From positions 1 through 24,102 of the IMG/VR virus record IMGVR_UViG_3300044612_000348: a DNA stretch of 24,102 bases, one strand, 5' to 3'. The position numbers were made by a program, and so were the translations under genes. Shown piece by piece: positions 1 to 6,051 of the stretch; within the stretch, counting starts at the first letter, position 1; each line of letters starts with the position of its first letter. Source of the DNA: a virus. The notes below the pieces were generated by a model that was not told where the DNA came from, searched no databases, and saw nothing but the letters and a program-made list of their open reading frames with translations.

Positions 1-7
1 CTCTCCT

Positions 8-49
8 CGCTGATACTGCGCCCCTCCTGCGCTAACCAAGGTATCAGCG
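8..49. repeat. Nine-base inverted repeat downstream of recT
   Basis: CGCTGATAC at 8-16 is the exact reverse complement of GTATCAGCG at 41-49. GCGC at 18-21 and 29-32 lies nested inside. On the minus strand this sits just after the recT stop. The minus strand also shows two purine-rich Shine-Dalgarno-like tracts (the complements of 1-8 and 21-27), so the next leftward gene probably begins just outside the window. The repeat could be an mRNA hairpin or an operator. There is no U-tract, so I do not call it a terminator. Confidence 0.45.
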
Positions 50-63
50 GGTTTTCCCGGCTA

Positions 64-1059
64 TCAGTCGGGATTTTTTTCCCGGTTCATCTCAGCACCC
101 AGCATTCGCAGCCGCTTCTGGTAAGTTTGCGAGTGCTGCAGCATGGCACCAGGCTCCATCCGTTTGAACTGCACCTGGTTTGCTTCCTTGAAATTTTTTA
201 GCGCTGTCATCCGGTCGCGCTCACTTGCCTTGCCTGCTGACATGGTTTTGTCGGCGAGCTCTTCGTAAGCTGCAGACCACTCGAGCTGGGTCGCGTGCGT
301 TGACTTGACTACTGGCCCGGCATCACCTTTGCCTGGCACCATCAGCTGGTAGTTACCTACCACATCAGGTTCTGCAGCAGGTTCTGCAGATTCTGCAGAA
401 TCATTCTGCAAATTGGATTCGGCTTCCTCCAGGTCTGGCACATACTCATCTACTGGTGGCGGTGCGATCCGATCCAGTGGGTTAGATGGCAGCGGCGTGA
501 TATTCTTGGCTGGCTGTGGCTTGGCCTCTGGCGGGAAGTCTTGCGCCTCCTCGACTGTGATCAGCCCCTTCAGCGCATCAGGAAAGGCATCACGCAGCGC
601 AAACCCGCGAGCTCTCATTTGCATCATGCGCTTTGGGTACGCCTGCCACGGGCCTTGCTTACCCCACAAGCCAGCTCTTTTGGCATCCTCGACGCTGAAC
701 TTAGCGACCACCGGCTTGCGACCCTTGCGCTTGGCCACGCAGACAGCGGTCGGGTTCGGCGTGCCTTCACCCTCGAAATACTCTTCGATGTCTTCGCAGT
801 GTGGGCTGGCCTGCACCAGTGCCATCGCTGCGTCACCGTACACGCTAGGCTTGCCATTTATCACCGCGATATTTTGGAGCGCCTGCATGGGTGCCAGGCC
901 GATCTCTGCGCCCCACTGCATGGCCACCAGAATATCTTGCGGCTTGCCGGTGTAGGCTTTGGGTACTAGGCTGGACGATGCCAGCTCTTCGGCAAACTGC
1001 CTGGCTTCGGTAAAGGTCACAGGCGCAAACCCCTGTCTAGTTGTAACGAGATTGCTCAT
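64..1059 (-). CDS. recT: RecT-family single-strand annealing protein
   Basis: This 331-residue protein matches the RecT family of phage recombinases, which coat single-stranded DNA and anneal complementary strands. The N-terminal core (about residues 1-180) has the family pattern: a Thr-Gly-Lys-Pro loop followed by the amphipathic ILVAMQWGAEIGLAPMQAL helix and the NGKPSVYGDAA segment. Residues of about 185-270 are an acidic, Pro/Ala/Glu-rich linker, and the C-terminal third is charged. The start at 1059 was chosen over the longer frame (to 1137) because AGGAG lies just upstream and the alignable family sequence begins there. It overlaps the preceding small gene by 23 bases. With the YqaJ exonuclease upstream it forms an exonuclease/annealase pair, presumably for phage genome recombination and concatemer formation. 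The family call is firm; the biological role is inferred. Confidence 0.93.
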   Translation of the reverse strand: MSNLVTTRQGFAPVTFTEARQFAEELASSSLVPKAYTGKPQDILVAMQWGAEIGLAPMQALQNIAVINGKPSVYGDAAMALVQASPHCEDIEEYFEGEGTPNPTAVCVAKRKGRKPVVAKFSVEDAKRAGLWGKQGPWQAYPKRMMQMRARGFALRDAFPDALKGLITVEEAQDFPPEAKPQPAKNITPLPSNPLDRIAPPPVDEYVPDLEEAESNLQNDSAESAEPAAEPDVVGNYQLMVPGKGDAGPVVKSTHATQLEWSAAYEELADKTMSAGKASERDRMTALKNFKEANQVQFKRMEPGAMLQHSQTYQKRLRMLGAEMNREKNPD

Positions 1060-1222
1060 TGTTATCTCCTGGTAGAAATGCTTCGATGGTGTACAGCACA
1101 AGCGCGGTAAAGGACTCGACAATCTCTTCGGCCTCATCCTCGCGGCACTGCGGGATGGTGTTGAGCAAGGACACGACAGCGCGTGCGTGAGCCTTCTCCA
1201 GGTTGGTTAGTTCGCGGTTCAT
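1037..1222 (-). CDS. Small protein of the recombination operon, unknown function
   Basis: This 61-residue product is acidic in its second half, with an EDEAEEIVESF stretch. I see no membrane segment or known motif. Its ATG (1220-1222) overlaps the stop of the exonuclease gene in an ATGA-type junction. A good AGGAGG ribosome site lies inside the exonuclease tail, so translation is probably coupled. Its 3' end overlaps the recT start by 23 bases. The tight packing between exonuclease and annealase suggests a co-expressed accessory, but no function can be read from the sequence. Confidence 0.7.
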   Translation of the reverse strand: MNRELTNLEKAHARAVVSLLNTIPQCREDEAEEIVESFTALVLYTIEAFLPGDNNEQSRYN

Positions 1223-2175
1223 GCTGCTGCCTCCTTGACTGAAAGGGTGGACTGTCGGATCGAGTACGCTGCCTTGGCCGGCACGATCTTCTCGGGCTGC
1301 GCCTGGTAGCTGCGCATCGGCCACTTGATCTCAAACCTGCCGGCGACTGCAGCCTTGGCGTCGCCCAGCAAGACCTTGAGATCCTTCTCTGCTTCGGCCT
1401 TGTCGTCTGCTGCCTGCTTGGCTCGCTTGTTGGCGTCGATGATCTTGGCTGCCAAAAGCTCGGCCTCGACATCCAGCTGGATGACCTTGTCTTCGGCGAC
1501 TGGCCACATCCGATCGGCGTCCTCGTTGCTGGCCGGCGGGTAGTAGTCGACCTCGCCGGTCGTGCGGAACAAGTCGAGCTTGGCCTGAAAGGCTGTCGTT
1601 ACCTCGGCAATGGTCTTGACGGTCTGCGGGTGCGGAGCGAACAGGAAGATGCGCAGCTCGGTGCCGCGGTACAGCACGCAGACAGCGCCCCACTTGGCCT
1701 CGAGGATGTCCATCTGTGCCTGCAGCTGGACAGGGCCACGGTGCAGCGCTGGCGAATCCTCCGGCGAGACTGCGGTCAGCTTGGCCTCGAGCACGCCGAC
1801 GCCCTCAAGGGTGATCGACTCCTGCCCGATGACGAAGATGCCGTTGTCGGGGTCGGTGCGGATGACCTGGCCGCGACCGTCAGCGGTGCCGTCCAGGCTG
1901 CAGGCGATCGGCAGGGTGGCGTGGAACTTGGCGGTGTCGTGGTTGACATCCAGATCCACCAGCTCAAGCCGCTTGGCTGCCTCGCGCAGGATCAAGGGCT
2001 CCAGCTGGTTGCCCCAGTCCATCGATTCGTTCTGCTTGAACTTGCGCTCCTCGCCTGTGATGGCGTTGATGCAGCCGTCGAGCACGTCGTTCGGGGTGCC
2101 ATACTTCGACAGCCCCATGAGTGCCGGCAGCAGGCTGGCCGACAGCATGGTGTCAGGGGTTACCTTATTAACCAT
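1219..2175 (-). CDS. YqaJ-type viral recombinase exonuclease
   Basis: This 318-residue protein belongs to the YqaJ/lambda-exonuclease branch of PD-(D/E)XK nucleases, which resect double-stranded ends to give tails for a RecT partner. Visible motifs are a SLLPALMGLSKYG opening (residues 14-26), WGNQLEP with the conserved Glu near 59, SLDGT with Asp near 95, the E-A-K catalytic triad element at 130-132, and the QLQAQMDIL helix at about 150-158. The C-terminal part (about 240-318) is a charged, probably coiled-coil extension. The start at 2175 has an AGGAGG ribosome site; the longer frame to 2379 overlaps the upstream gene and lacks support. It overlaps the upstream gene by 8 bases and the next gene by 4. 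Nuclease family is clear; polarity and partner choice are inferred. Confidence 0.9.
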   Translation of the reverse strand: MVNKVTPDTMLSASLLPALMGLSKYGTPNDVLDGCINAITGEERKFKQNESMDWGNQLEPLILREAAKRLELVDLDVNHDTAKFHATLPIACSLDGTADGRGQVIRTDPDNGIFVIGQESITLEGVGVLEAKLTAVSPEDSPALHRGPVQLQAQMDILEAKWGAVCVLYRGTELRIFLFAPHPQTVKTIAEVTTAFQAKLDLFRTTGEVDYYPPASNEDADRMWPVAEDKVIQLDVEAELLAAKIIDANKRAKQAADDKAEAEKDLKVLLGDAKAAVAGRFEIKWPMRSYQAQPEKIVPAKAAYSIRQSTLSVKEAAA

Positions 2176-2476
2176 TTTTATTGTCCTCCTCGGTGAGTTG
2201 ATACACGCGCACGACGCGAGCGTGGGCAGCCTTGTGGGTTGCTTCAGTGAACCCAACTGCCGTGAATTTTTTTGACCTGAAAACCGCGCCCAGGACGGAC
2301 GGGTGTGTTTCAGCGGGCAAGCGCAGCTCTGCCCGAATGTCGTTGATGCTGACCGTGCCTTGGCGACGGCAGACCGCAACCGCTAGGGCTCGGCACTGCT
2401 CCAGGAAGTCACCGTCTCTCTGCTCAAACAGCGCAAGCTGGCTGTCGCGCAGTGCGCGTCCGATCTCGAGTTGCAT
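2168..2476 (-). CDS. Small protein, possible winged-helix DNA-binding fold
   Basis: This 102-residue protein has no family I recognise with confidence. The middle (about residues 28-70) reads like a winged helix: a helix, the strand-turn GTVSINDIR, a second helix RAELRLP, then a loop and the helix VLGAVFRSKKF. A beta-like VVRVYQLTE stretch closes it. AGGAGG lies directly before the ATG at 2476. The stop overlaps the exonuclease start by 8 bases, indicating coupling. A DNA-binding accessory or regulator of the recombination genes is plausible but unproven. Confidence 0.65.
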   Translation of the reverse strand: MQLEIGRALRDSQLALFEQRDGDFLEQCRALAVAVCRRQGTVSINDIRAELRLPAETHPSVLGAVFRSKKFTAVGFTEATHKAAHARVVRVYQLTEEDNKNG

Positions 2477-2489
2477 GGTGGCCTCCTGG

Positions 2490-2723
2490 TCAAGTCAGGA
2501 CGGCCAGCACCACCATTGCGCCGAGGACGGCGCACAGGGCGTGCGAAACGAACAGGTCGGTGCGTTCTGCGTTCCGCTGTGCGGAAATCTGCTCGGCTAC
2601 CCAGCGATCGGTGAAGTCACGCGGCGAACACAACCTATTGTGTTTGCTGGGGAAATAACCGGAATACACATTGTGCCGGTTTTGGTTCTCAGAACCTTTT
2701 TGGATCATGGGCTTGTTGTTCAT
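2490..2723 (-). CDS. Small C-terminally anchored membrane protein
   Basis: This 77-residue product has a polar N-terminal half rich in Asn, Arg and Ser. It ends in a hydrophobic stretch (about residues 61-77) that could form one membrane span at the very C-terminus, a tail-anchor arrangement. A GAGG ribosome site precedes the ATG, and the leader next to the start is almost identical to that of the exonuclease gene. It is separated by 15 bases from its neighbour on each side. I do not recognise the family, and a short frame like this could be overcalled. Confidence 0.55.
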   Translation of the reverse strand: MNNKPMIQKGSENQNRHNVYSGYFPSKHNRLCSPRDFTDRWVAEQISAQRNAERTDLFVSHALCAVLGAMVVLAVLT

Positions 2724-2738
2724 TTTTATTGTTCCTCT

Positions 2739-3266
2739 TTAAATATCGCTGTGGCACTGCGTACCACTAGATGTTGTGGTCGGCACTTCGACGTACTCGC
2801 GCTTTGGCGTATACGGGAAGGTCACCGGCACGAAGCTGTCGCTGCCTGTGTAGTGGCTTTTGAATCGCCTCTTGCCTGGGTAGCCCGGCTCGTCGGGATC
2901 CAGGTCGCGCTCGTGCCATTCGTAGAACACCCGGCCATTGATGTCGTAGGCTTGACCATCAAACCGGTCGGCCTGCTTAAAAACGTGGCTGCAGCGTTTG
3001 TTCTGAAAAACGCCTGGTGACACCTCGTTCCATTCCCAGTCCTCCCCCGTCAGCGGGACGATGGGCTCAAACATGGCTAAGGTCTTGAACAGGTTGACCG
3101 CATAGGGTGCGGTGGTGCCGCTGTGACCCTCGTCTGAGAAGACGCGCAGCAGTTTCATGACGTGCATGCAGATGGCCTCCTGCATCTCGTCCTTGAATAC
3201 ATCGTGCTCGTTGAGCCAGCCAGCAGCCCTGAACTCAAGCCATGCGTGGTTTTGTAGGTTGCTCAT
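2739..3266 (-). CDS. Conserved-looking phage protein, unknown function
   Basis: This 175-residue soluble protein is rich in aromatic residues (Trp, Phe, Tyr) and in Asp/Glu. It has no signal peptide or membrane segment. Its ATG overlaps the stop of the recombinase gene (3263-3266, ATGA), so it is translationally coupled to it. The C-terminal half contains many short aromatic/charged turns, suggesting a compact beta-rich fold, but no catalytic motif stands out. Position in the recombination operon is the only hint to function. Confidence 0.75.
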   Translation of the reverse strand: MSNLQNHAWLEFRAAGWLNEHDVFKDEMQEAICMHVMKLLRVFSDEGHSGTTAPYAVNLFKTLAMFEPIVPLTGEDWEWNEVSPGVFQNKRCSHVFKQADRFDGQAYDINGRVFYEWHERDLDPDEPGYPGKRRFKSHYTGSDSFVPVTFPYTPKREYVEVPTTTSSGTQCHSDI

Positions 3267-3910
3267 GCTGCACCCCGCTGAAGAAGGTTGGAAACTTGGG
3301 CAGCGCCCCAGGTATGGCCACCACGCGCTGTCTGCACGCCGCGAGCGGTCAGTGCTGCTGCGATTGAGCGCAGGCTGGTGATGCCTGCACGCTGCAGGTC
3401 GGCGATCAGAGGCATCATGCGAGCTGCGAATGCGTCAGCGTTGGCACGGCCAGCTGCTGAACCGGCTTCTGCTGCTGCCTGTGGGTTTGGGTTACCGAGC
3501 TTGACACCGCGAGCCTTAGCTGCCTGCAGTGCTGCCTTGGTACGGCGGCTGATCTCTTCGCGCTCATGCTGGGCGACCACAGCGCGGATACCGAACTCAA
3601 GCGTACCAGCGTGCGGCATGTCGGCTGCAACGATCTGCACGCCGGAATCACGCAGGGTCAGCAGGAACGCTGCCTGGCGTGACAGTCGGTCGATCTTGGC
3701 AATCAGCAGAGCTGCGCCTGTGGCTTTGCACATGGCGATGGCAGCGGCCAGCTGTGGCCGGTCATCGTGCTTGCCTGATTCGATCTCGGTAAATGAATGG
3801 ATGATGCCGTCAGCGTAGGCTTTGACTGCTGCCTGCTGGGCTTCGAGGCCGAGGCCAGACTGACCTTGGCGCTCAGTGGAAACTCGGAAGTAGGCGACAT
3901 ATTTGGACAT
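3263..3910 (-). CDS. Small serine recombinase (resolvase/invertase family)
   Basis: This 215-residue protein carries the serine recombinase catalytic domain. Tyr7, Arg9 and the nucleophile Ser11 lie in the AYFRVST motif. ESGKHDDRPQL with Arg51 follows, then the signature KIDRLSR at 72-78 with the conserved Asp-Arg and Arg, and the E helix from about 115 to 135. After a glycine/alanine-rich linker, residues of about 165-215 form a helix-turn-helix-like DNA-binding tail (ITSLRSIAAALTARG). The length suits the small resolvase/invertase class rather than large serine integrases. It is the first gene of the leftward operon, beside the divergent operator region. It might resolve multimers, invert a segment or act in integration; no inverted site pair was found here. 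Confidence 0.9.
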   Translation of the reverse strand: MSKYVAYFRVSTERQGQSGLGLEAQQAAVKAYADGIIHSFTEIESGKHDDRPQLAAAIAMCKATGAALLIAKIDRLSRQAAFLLTLRDSGVQIVAADMPHAGTLEFGIRAVVAQHEREEISRRTKAALQAAKARGVKLGNPNPQAAAEAGSAAGRANADAFAARMMPLIADLQRAGITSLRSIAAALTARGVQTARGGHTWGAAQVSNLLQRGAA

Positions 3911-3972
3911 TTCAATCTCCCTGTATCTCGGTGAGGTTGCGGTCTTGAGTGACCGTAGACAGAGACTCTCAT

Positions 3973-3987
3973 ATATCGCCGGGATAT
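3973..3987. promoter_or_regulatory. Operator candidate, copy 1
   Basis: ATATCGCCGGGATAT is a near-palindrome with ATAT arms around a GC core. Compared as reverse complement, it matches the second copy at 4063-4077 in 13 of 15 bases. On the minus strand it lies just after a perfect TTGACA hexamer (complement of 3987-3992), in the spacer of a possible leftward promoter for the recombination operon. I see no convincing -10 for that promoter. The likely binder is the ribbon-helix-helix protein encoded at 4091, which is inference. Confidence 0.5.
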
Positions 3988-4037
3988 GTCAACACCCCAA
4001 ACCAAAATAATTTTAGGTGCTATCAAATTGGCAAGCG

Positions 4038-4067
4038 TTGACGGCGTTACGGTCTTAGAATTATATT
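4038..4067 (+). promoter_or_regulatory. Candidate rightward early promoter
   Basis: TTGACG at 4038-4043 and TATATT at 4062-4067 are separated by 18 bases. Each differs from the sigma-70 consensus at one position. The -10 box lies inside the second operator copy, which would allow repression by a bound regulator. It would drive the ribbon-helix-helix gene and the whole early operon, whose first ribosome site begins about 13 bases after the -10 box. That leaves a very short leader. Confidence 0.5.
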
Positions 4068-4077
4068 CGGGCGATAT
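4063..4077. promoter_or_regulatory. Operator candidate, copy 2
   Basis: ATATTCGGGCGATAT is the inverted partner of the copy at 3973-3987 (13 of 15 matching as reverse complement), with an exact 9-base inverted match (3972-3980 against 4070-4078). It covers the candidate -10 box of the rightward promoter. The two copies lie 90 bases apart, a distance compatible with either independent binding or looping. Confidence 0.5.
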
Positions 4078-4090
4078 ACAGGAGGGCGTT

Positions 4091-4270
4091 ATGAAGCAAG
4101 GCAAGATGTTTCTCATGCGTATGCGGCCAGAGGTAAGGCAGCTGCTAGACCAGGCGGCTGCAGAACAGCGTCGCACCAGGGTGTCGATTTTGGAAGAGCT
4201 GATACTGGAGGCCTACGGCAAGCGCTACCAGAGCACGCAGGATCGGCTGAACAAGCTGCTAGGTGCGTAG
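4091..4270 (+). CDS. Ribbon-helix-helix (Arc-like) transcription regulator
   Basis: This 59-residue protein has the ribbon-helix-helix plan. A short beta strand (KMFLMRM, residues 5-11) is followed by helix A (about 13-26) and a second helix (about 31-43, SILEELILEAYG). A short charged tail follows. Such dimers bind palindromic operators through the strand. The ATG at 4091 has a near-perfect AGGAGG site 5 bases upstream. The upstream in-frame ATG at 3986 was rejected because it lies in operator copy 1 and lacks a ribosome site. As first gene of the rightward operon, next to two operator-like repeats, autoregulation and control of the divergent leftward operon are likely. Confidence 0.8.
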   Translation: MKQGKMFLMRMRPEVRQLLDQAAAEQRRTRVSILEELILEAYGKRYQSTQDRLNKLLGA

Positions 4271-5532
4271 TGCGGTACTTGTCGGTGTGCTCTGGCATTG
4301 AGGCCGCGACGGTGGCGTGGCACCAGCTTGGCTGGGAGGCTGCAGGCTTTGCAGAGATTGAGCCTTTCCCTGCTGCTGTGCTGGCGCATCATTATCCAGC
4401 CGTCAAAAACCTTGGTGATATGACTAACTATAAGGAGTGGGATCTTGGAACAATTGACCTTCTGGTCGGTGGAACCCCTTGTCAATCTTTTTCCGTCGCC
4501 GGACTTCGCAAAGGACTCGCAGACCCAAGGGGCAACCTTGCCCTCGTCTATTGCGGGATTCTTGACCACTTTAGACCCAAGTGGTGCGTTTGGGAAAACG
4601 TGCCGGGTGTCCTCAGTTCAAACGGTGGGCGGGACTTTGGTTCCTTCCTCGGGGCGCTGGCAGAACTCGGGTATGGGTTCGCATACAGAGTGCTTGACGC
4701 TCAGTACTTCGGAGTGGCCCAGCGACGCCGTCGTGTGTTCGTTGTCGGATACCTTGGAGACTGGCGACCTGCCGCCGAGGTTCTTTTTGAGCCCGAAAGC
4801 GTGCGCGGGGATCCTGCGCCGAGCAGAGAAGCGCGGCAAAAAGTTGCCGGAACCCTTAAAGGTGGCTCTGGCAGCCGTGGCTACCCAGATCCCAGCGACG
4901 GAAACGGTGGAATGCTGACTATCGCCATGAGCTCTGGTCAAGCCGGTGCTGAGATCCGCATTGACGGCGGTGCGCCAACCCTGACCTGCCTGCATGAAGC
5001 GCCGATTGCTGCTGGCGCGTTGTGCAAGGAAACATTCAGCGGTGGAATGGGCGGGCGTCCTGATAGTGCGGCTGCTGCTCATGTTTTGCCCGTCGCCATT
5101 CAAGGCAACCTGATCGGGCGTAACGCCGGCGGCCCCAATGGTGTTGGCGCATCAGCTGACGGCACGATGTACACGCTGACCAAGGCTGATGTGCATGGTG
5201 TAGCGCAGCCAACTGCTGCCTTTAAGTGGAACATGGGCGCAAAGGCTCACGGCATTGGCTATGCCGAGGAGCAGTCGCCGACTTTCGACACAAAGCCGGA
5301 CTCCATAGCCGTTATGGCGCAGATGGCCGTGCGCCGCCTGACTCCGGTTGAATGCGAGCGGCTGCAGGGCTTCCCAGACGGCTACACCAACATCCCTTGG
5401 CGCAAGCAGCCGGAGTCGCCTGACGGCCCTCGCTACAAGGCGCTGGGCAACAGCATGGCGGTGCCTGTCATGGCGTGGATTGGCCGCCGCATAGCGATGT
5501 ACAAAATACAACAGTCACGGATGGTTGCATGA
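4270..5532 (+). CDS. Orphan C5 cytosine DNA methyltransferase
   Basis: This 420-residue enzyme transfers a methyl group from S-adenosylmethionine to carbon 5 of cytosine in DNA. Motifs in order are: I, SVCSGIEAAT (5-14); IV, GGTPCQSFS with catalytic Cys71; VI, WENVPG (108-113); VIII, QRRRRVF (151-157); IX, RRLTPVECERLQGFP (355-369); X, GNSMAVPV (about 392-399). The stretch between VIII and IX, where the target-recognition domain should be, is unusually glycine-rich. The GTG start at 4270 uses the last base of the preceding TAG. No restriction partner is nearby, so protection from host restriction is the likely role. Codons in 4445-4918 differ sharply from the rest because a second frame is open there. 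Confidence 0.93.
   Translation: MRYLSVCSGIEAATVAWHQLGWEAAGFAEIEPFPAAVLAHHYPAVKNLGDMTNYKEWDLGTIDLLVGGTPCQSFSVAGLRKGLADPRGNLALVYCGILDHFRPKWCVWENVPGVLSSNGGRDFGSFLGALAELGYGFAYRVLDAQYFGVAQRRRRVFVVGYLGDWRPAAEVLFEPESVRGDPAPSREARQKVAGTLKGGSGSRGYPDPSDGNGGMLTIAMSSGQAGAEIRIDGGAPTLTCLHEAPIAAGALCKETFSGGMGGRPDSAAAAHVLPVAIQGNLIGRNAGGPNGVGASADGTMYTLTKADVHGVAQPTAAFKWNMGAKAHGIGYAEEQSPTFDTKPDSIAVMAQMAVRRLTPVECERLQGFPDGYTNIPWRKQPESPDGPRYKALGNSMAVPVMAWIGRRIAMYKIQQSRMVA
4445..4918 (+). CDS. Candidate overlapping gene inside the methyltransferase gene
   Basis: A 157-codon frame, shifted +1 from the methyltransferase, starts at TTG 4445. TAAGGAG lies at 4431-4437, 7 bases upstream, which is near-ideal Shine-Dalgarno placement. 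The product has a Ser/Thr/Pro-rich N-terminal part, a central SSGRWQNSGMGS stretch, an SLSDTLETGD segment and a basic end (RFFLSPKACAGILRRAEKRG). I recall phage hypothetical proteins ending in this way, but could not check. In the methyltransferase frame, 14 of 16 leucines inside the overlap use CTT or CTC and only 2 use CTG. Downstream of the overlap none of 10 use CTT/CTC and 8 use CTG. The frame ends where the first downstream CTG-A creates TGA. Function unknown; a non-functional overprint remains possible. Confidence 0.55.
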   Translation: MEQLTFWSVEPLVNLFPSPDFAKDSQTQGATLPSSIAGFLTTLDPSGAFGKTCRVSSVQTVGGTLVPSSGRWQNSGMGSHTECLTLSTSEWPSDAVVCSLSDTLETGDLPPRFFLSPKACAGILRRAEKRGKKLPEPLKVALAAVATQIPATETVEC

Positions 5533-5879
5533 ATGGCAAGGGAAAAAGAAACAAGGGAGCCGCTGGCGAACGAGAGCTCGCCGCCCTGCTCTCTGACGAG
5601 CTCGGGTTTGTGGTCAAGCGCAACCTGGGGCAGGCCAGAGATGGTGCTGATGACATTACGATCCAGCACTTCAGGCTCGAGGTTAAGCGGCAGGAGCGGT
5701 TGCAGATTGATGCCTGGTCGCAACAGGTCGAGGCTTGTGCGCAACCGCATGAGGTGCCGGTGGTAGTCTACCGGCGCAACGGCCAGCCCTGGCGCGTCTG
5801 CCTTTTACTGGATGACTTTATACCTATGCTACGAGATCAATTGGAGGGAAACAATGCAAACGAAGCTGAAGCTGGCTGA
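5529..5879 (+). CDS. PDDEXK-fold nuclease, Holliday-junction-resolvase-like
   Basis: This 116-residue protein resembles the small archaeal-Hjc-like or phage PDDEXK nucleases. GERELAALL near residue 13 supplies the first acidic helix. QARDGADDI (about 34-42) supplies the conserved Asp, and the LEVK motif (about 49-52) gives the E-x-K of the active site. A Gln-containing helix (DAWSQQVEAC) follows. The ATG at 5529 overlaps the methyltransferase TGA (ATGA), so translation is coupled. It could resolve branched DNA during replication or recombination. Because it follows a methyltransferase, a restriction-like role is an alternative, though the protein is small for that. Confidence 0.72.
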   Translation: MNGKGKRNKGAAGERELAALLSDELGFVVKRNLGQARDGADDITIQHFRLEVKRQERLQIDAWSQQVEACAQPHEVPVVVYRRNGQPWRVCLLLDDFIPMLRDQLEGNNANEAEAG

Positions 5880-6051
5880 TGAGATGCCACCAAAGAAAGA
5901 AAAGAAGCCGGATGACACGCCGAGTGTGTGGAACCCAAATTTCAAATACAAGCCAGCGGGTACAGCTCAGGATCTAGCGGCCAAGTTCAAGCGCATCCAG
6001 CGCGAGCAGGCCAAGGCTGCGAAGGCAAGCAAGGTGAGGCGCGTCAAATGA
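5854..6051 (+). CDS. Small lysine-rich protein, unknown function
   Basis: This 65-residue basic protein has Lys/Pro-rich and Lys/Ala-rich stretches at both ends (PPKKEKKPDD near the start; a KAAKASKVRRVK-type tail). A helical AAKFKRIQREQAKAAK segment is visible, and there are no hydrophobic segments. GGAGG lies 6 bases before the ATG at 5854. The gene begins inside the preceding nuclease gene (26-base overlap). Its charge suggests nucleic-acid binding, but no family is recognised. Confidence 0.65.
   Translation: MQTKLKLADEMPPKKEKKPDDTPSVWNPNFKYKPAGTAQDLAAKFKRIQREQAKAAKASKVRRVK

Noticed and set aside
1610-2275. Long plus-strand open frame opposite the exonuclease gene
   Set aside because: It is antisense to a gene with clear nuclease motifs, and its product is Ser/Arg-rich shadow-like sequence with no motif.
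2232-3020. 262-codon plus-strand open frame
   Set aside because: It spans parts of three coupled minus-strand genes, has no ribosome site and no recognisable domain; it is probably a shadow of GC-rich codon bias.
3288-3818. Plus-strand open frame opposite the recombinase
   Set aside because: It is the antisense shadow of the serine recombinase catalytic domain.
3986-4090. Longer N-terminus for the ribbon-helix-helix protein (ATG at 3986)
   Set aside because: It would place operator and promoter elements inside the coding region and has no ribosome site; the ATG at 4091 has an excellent one.
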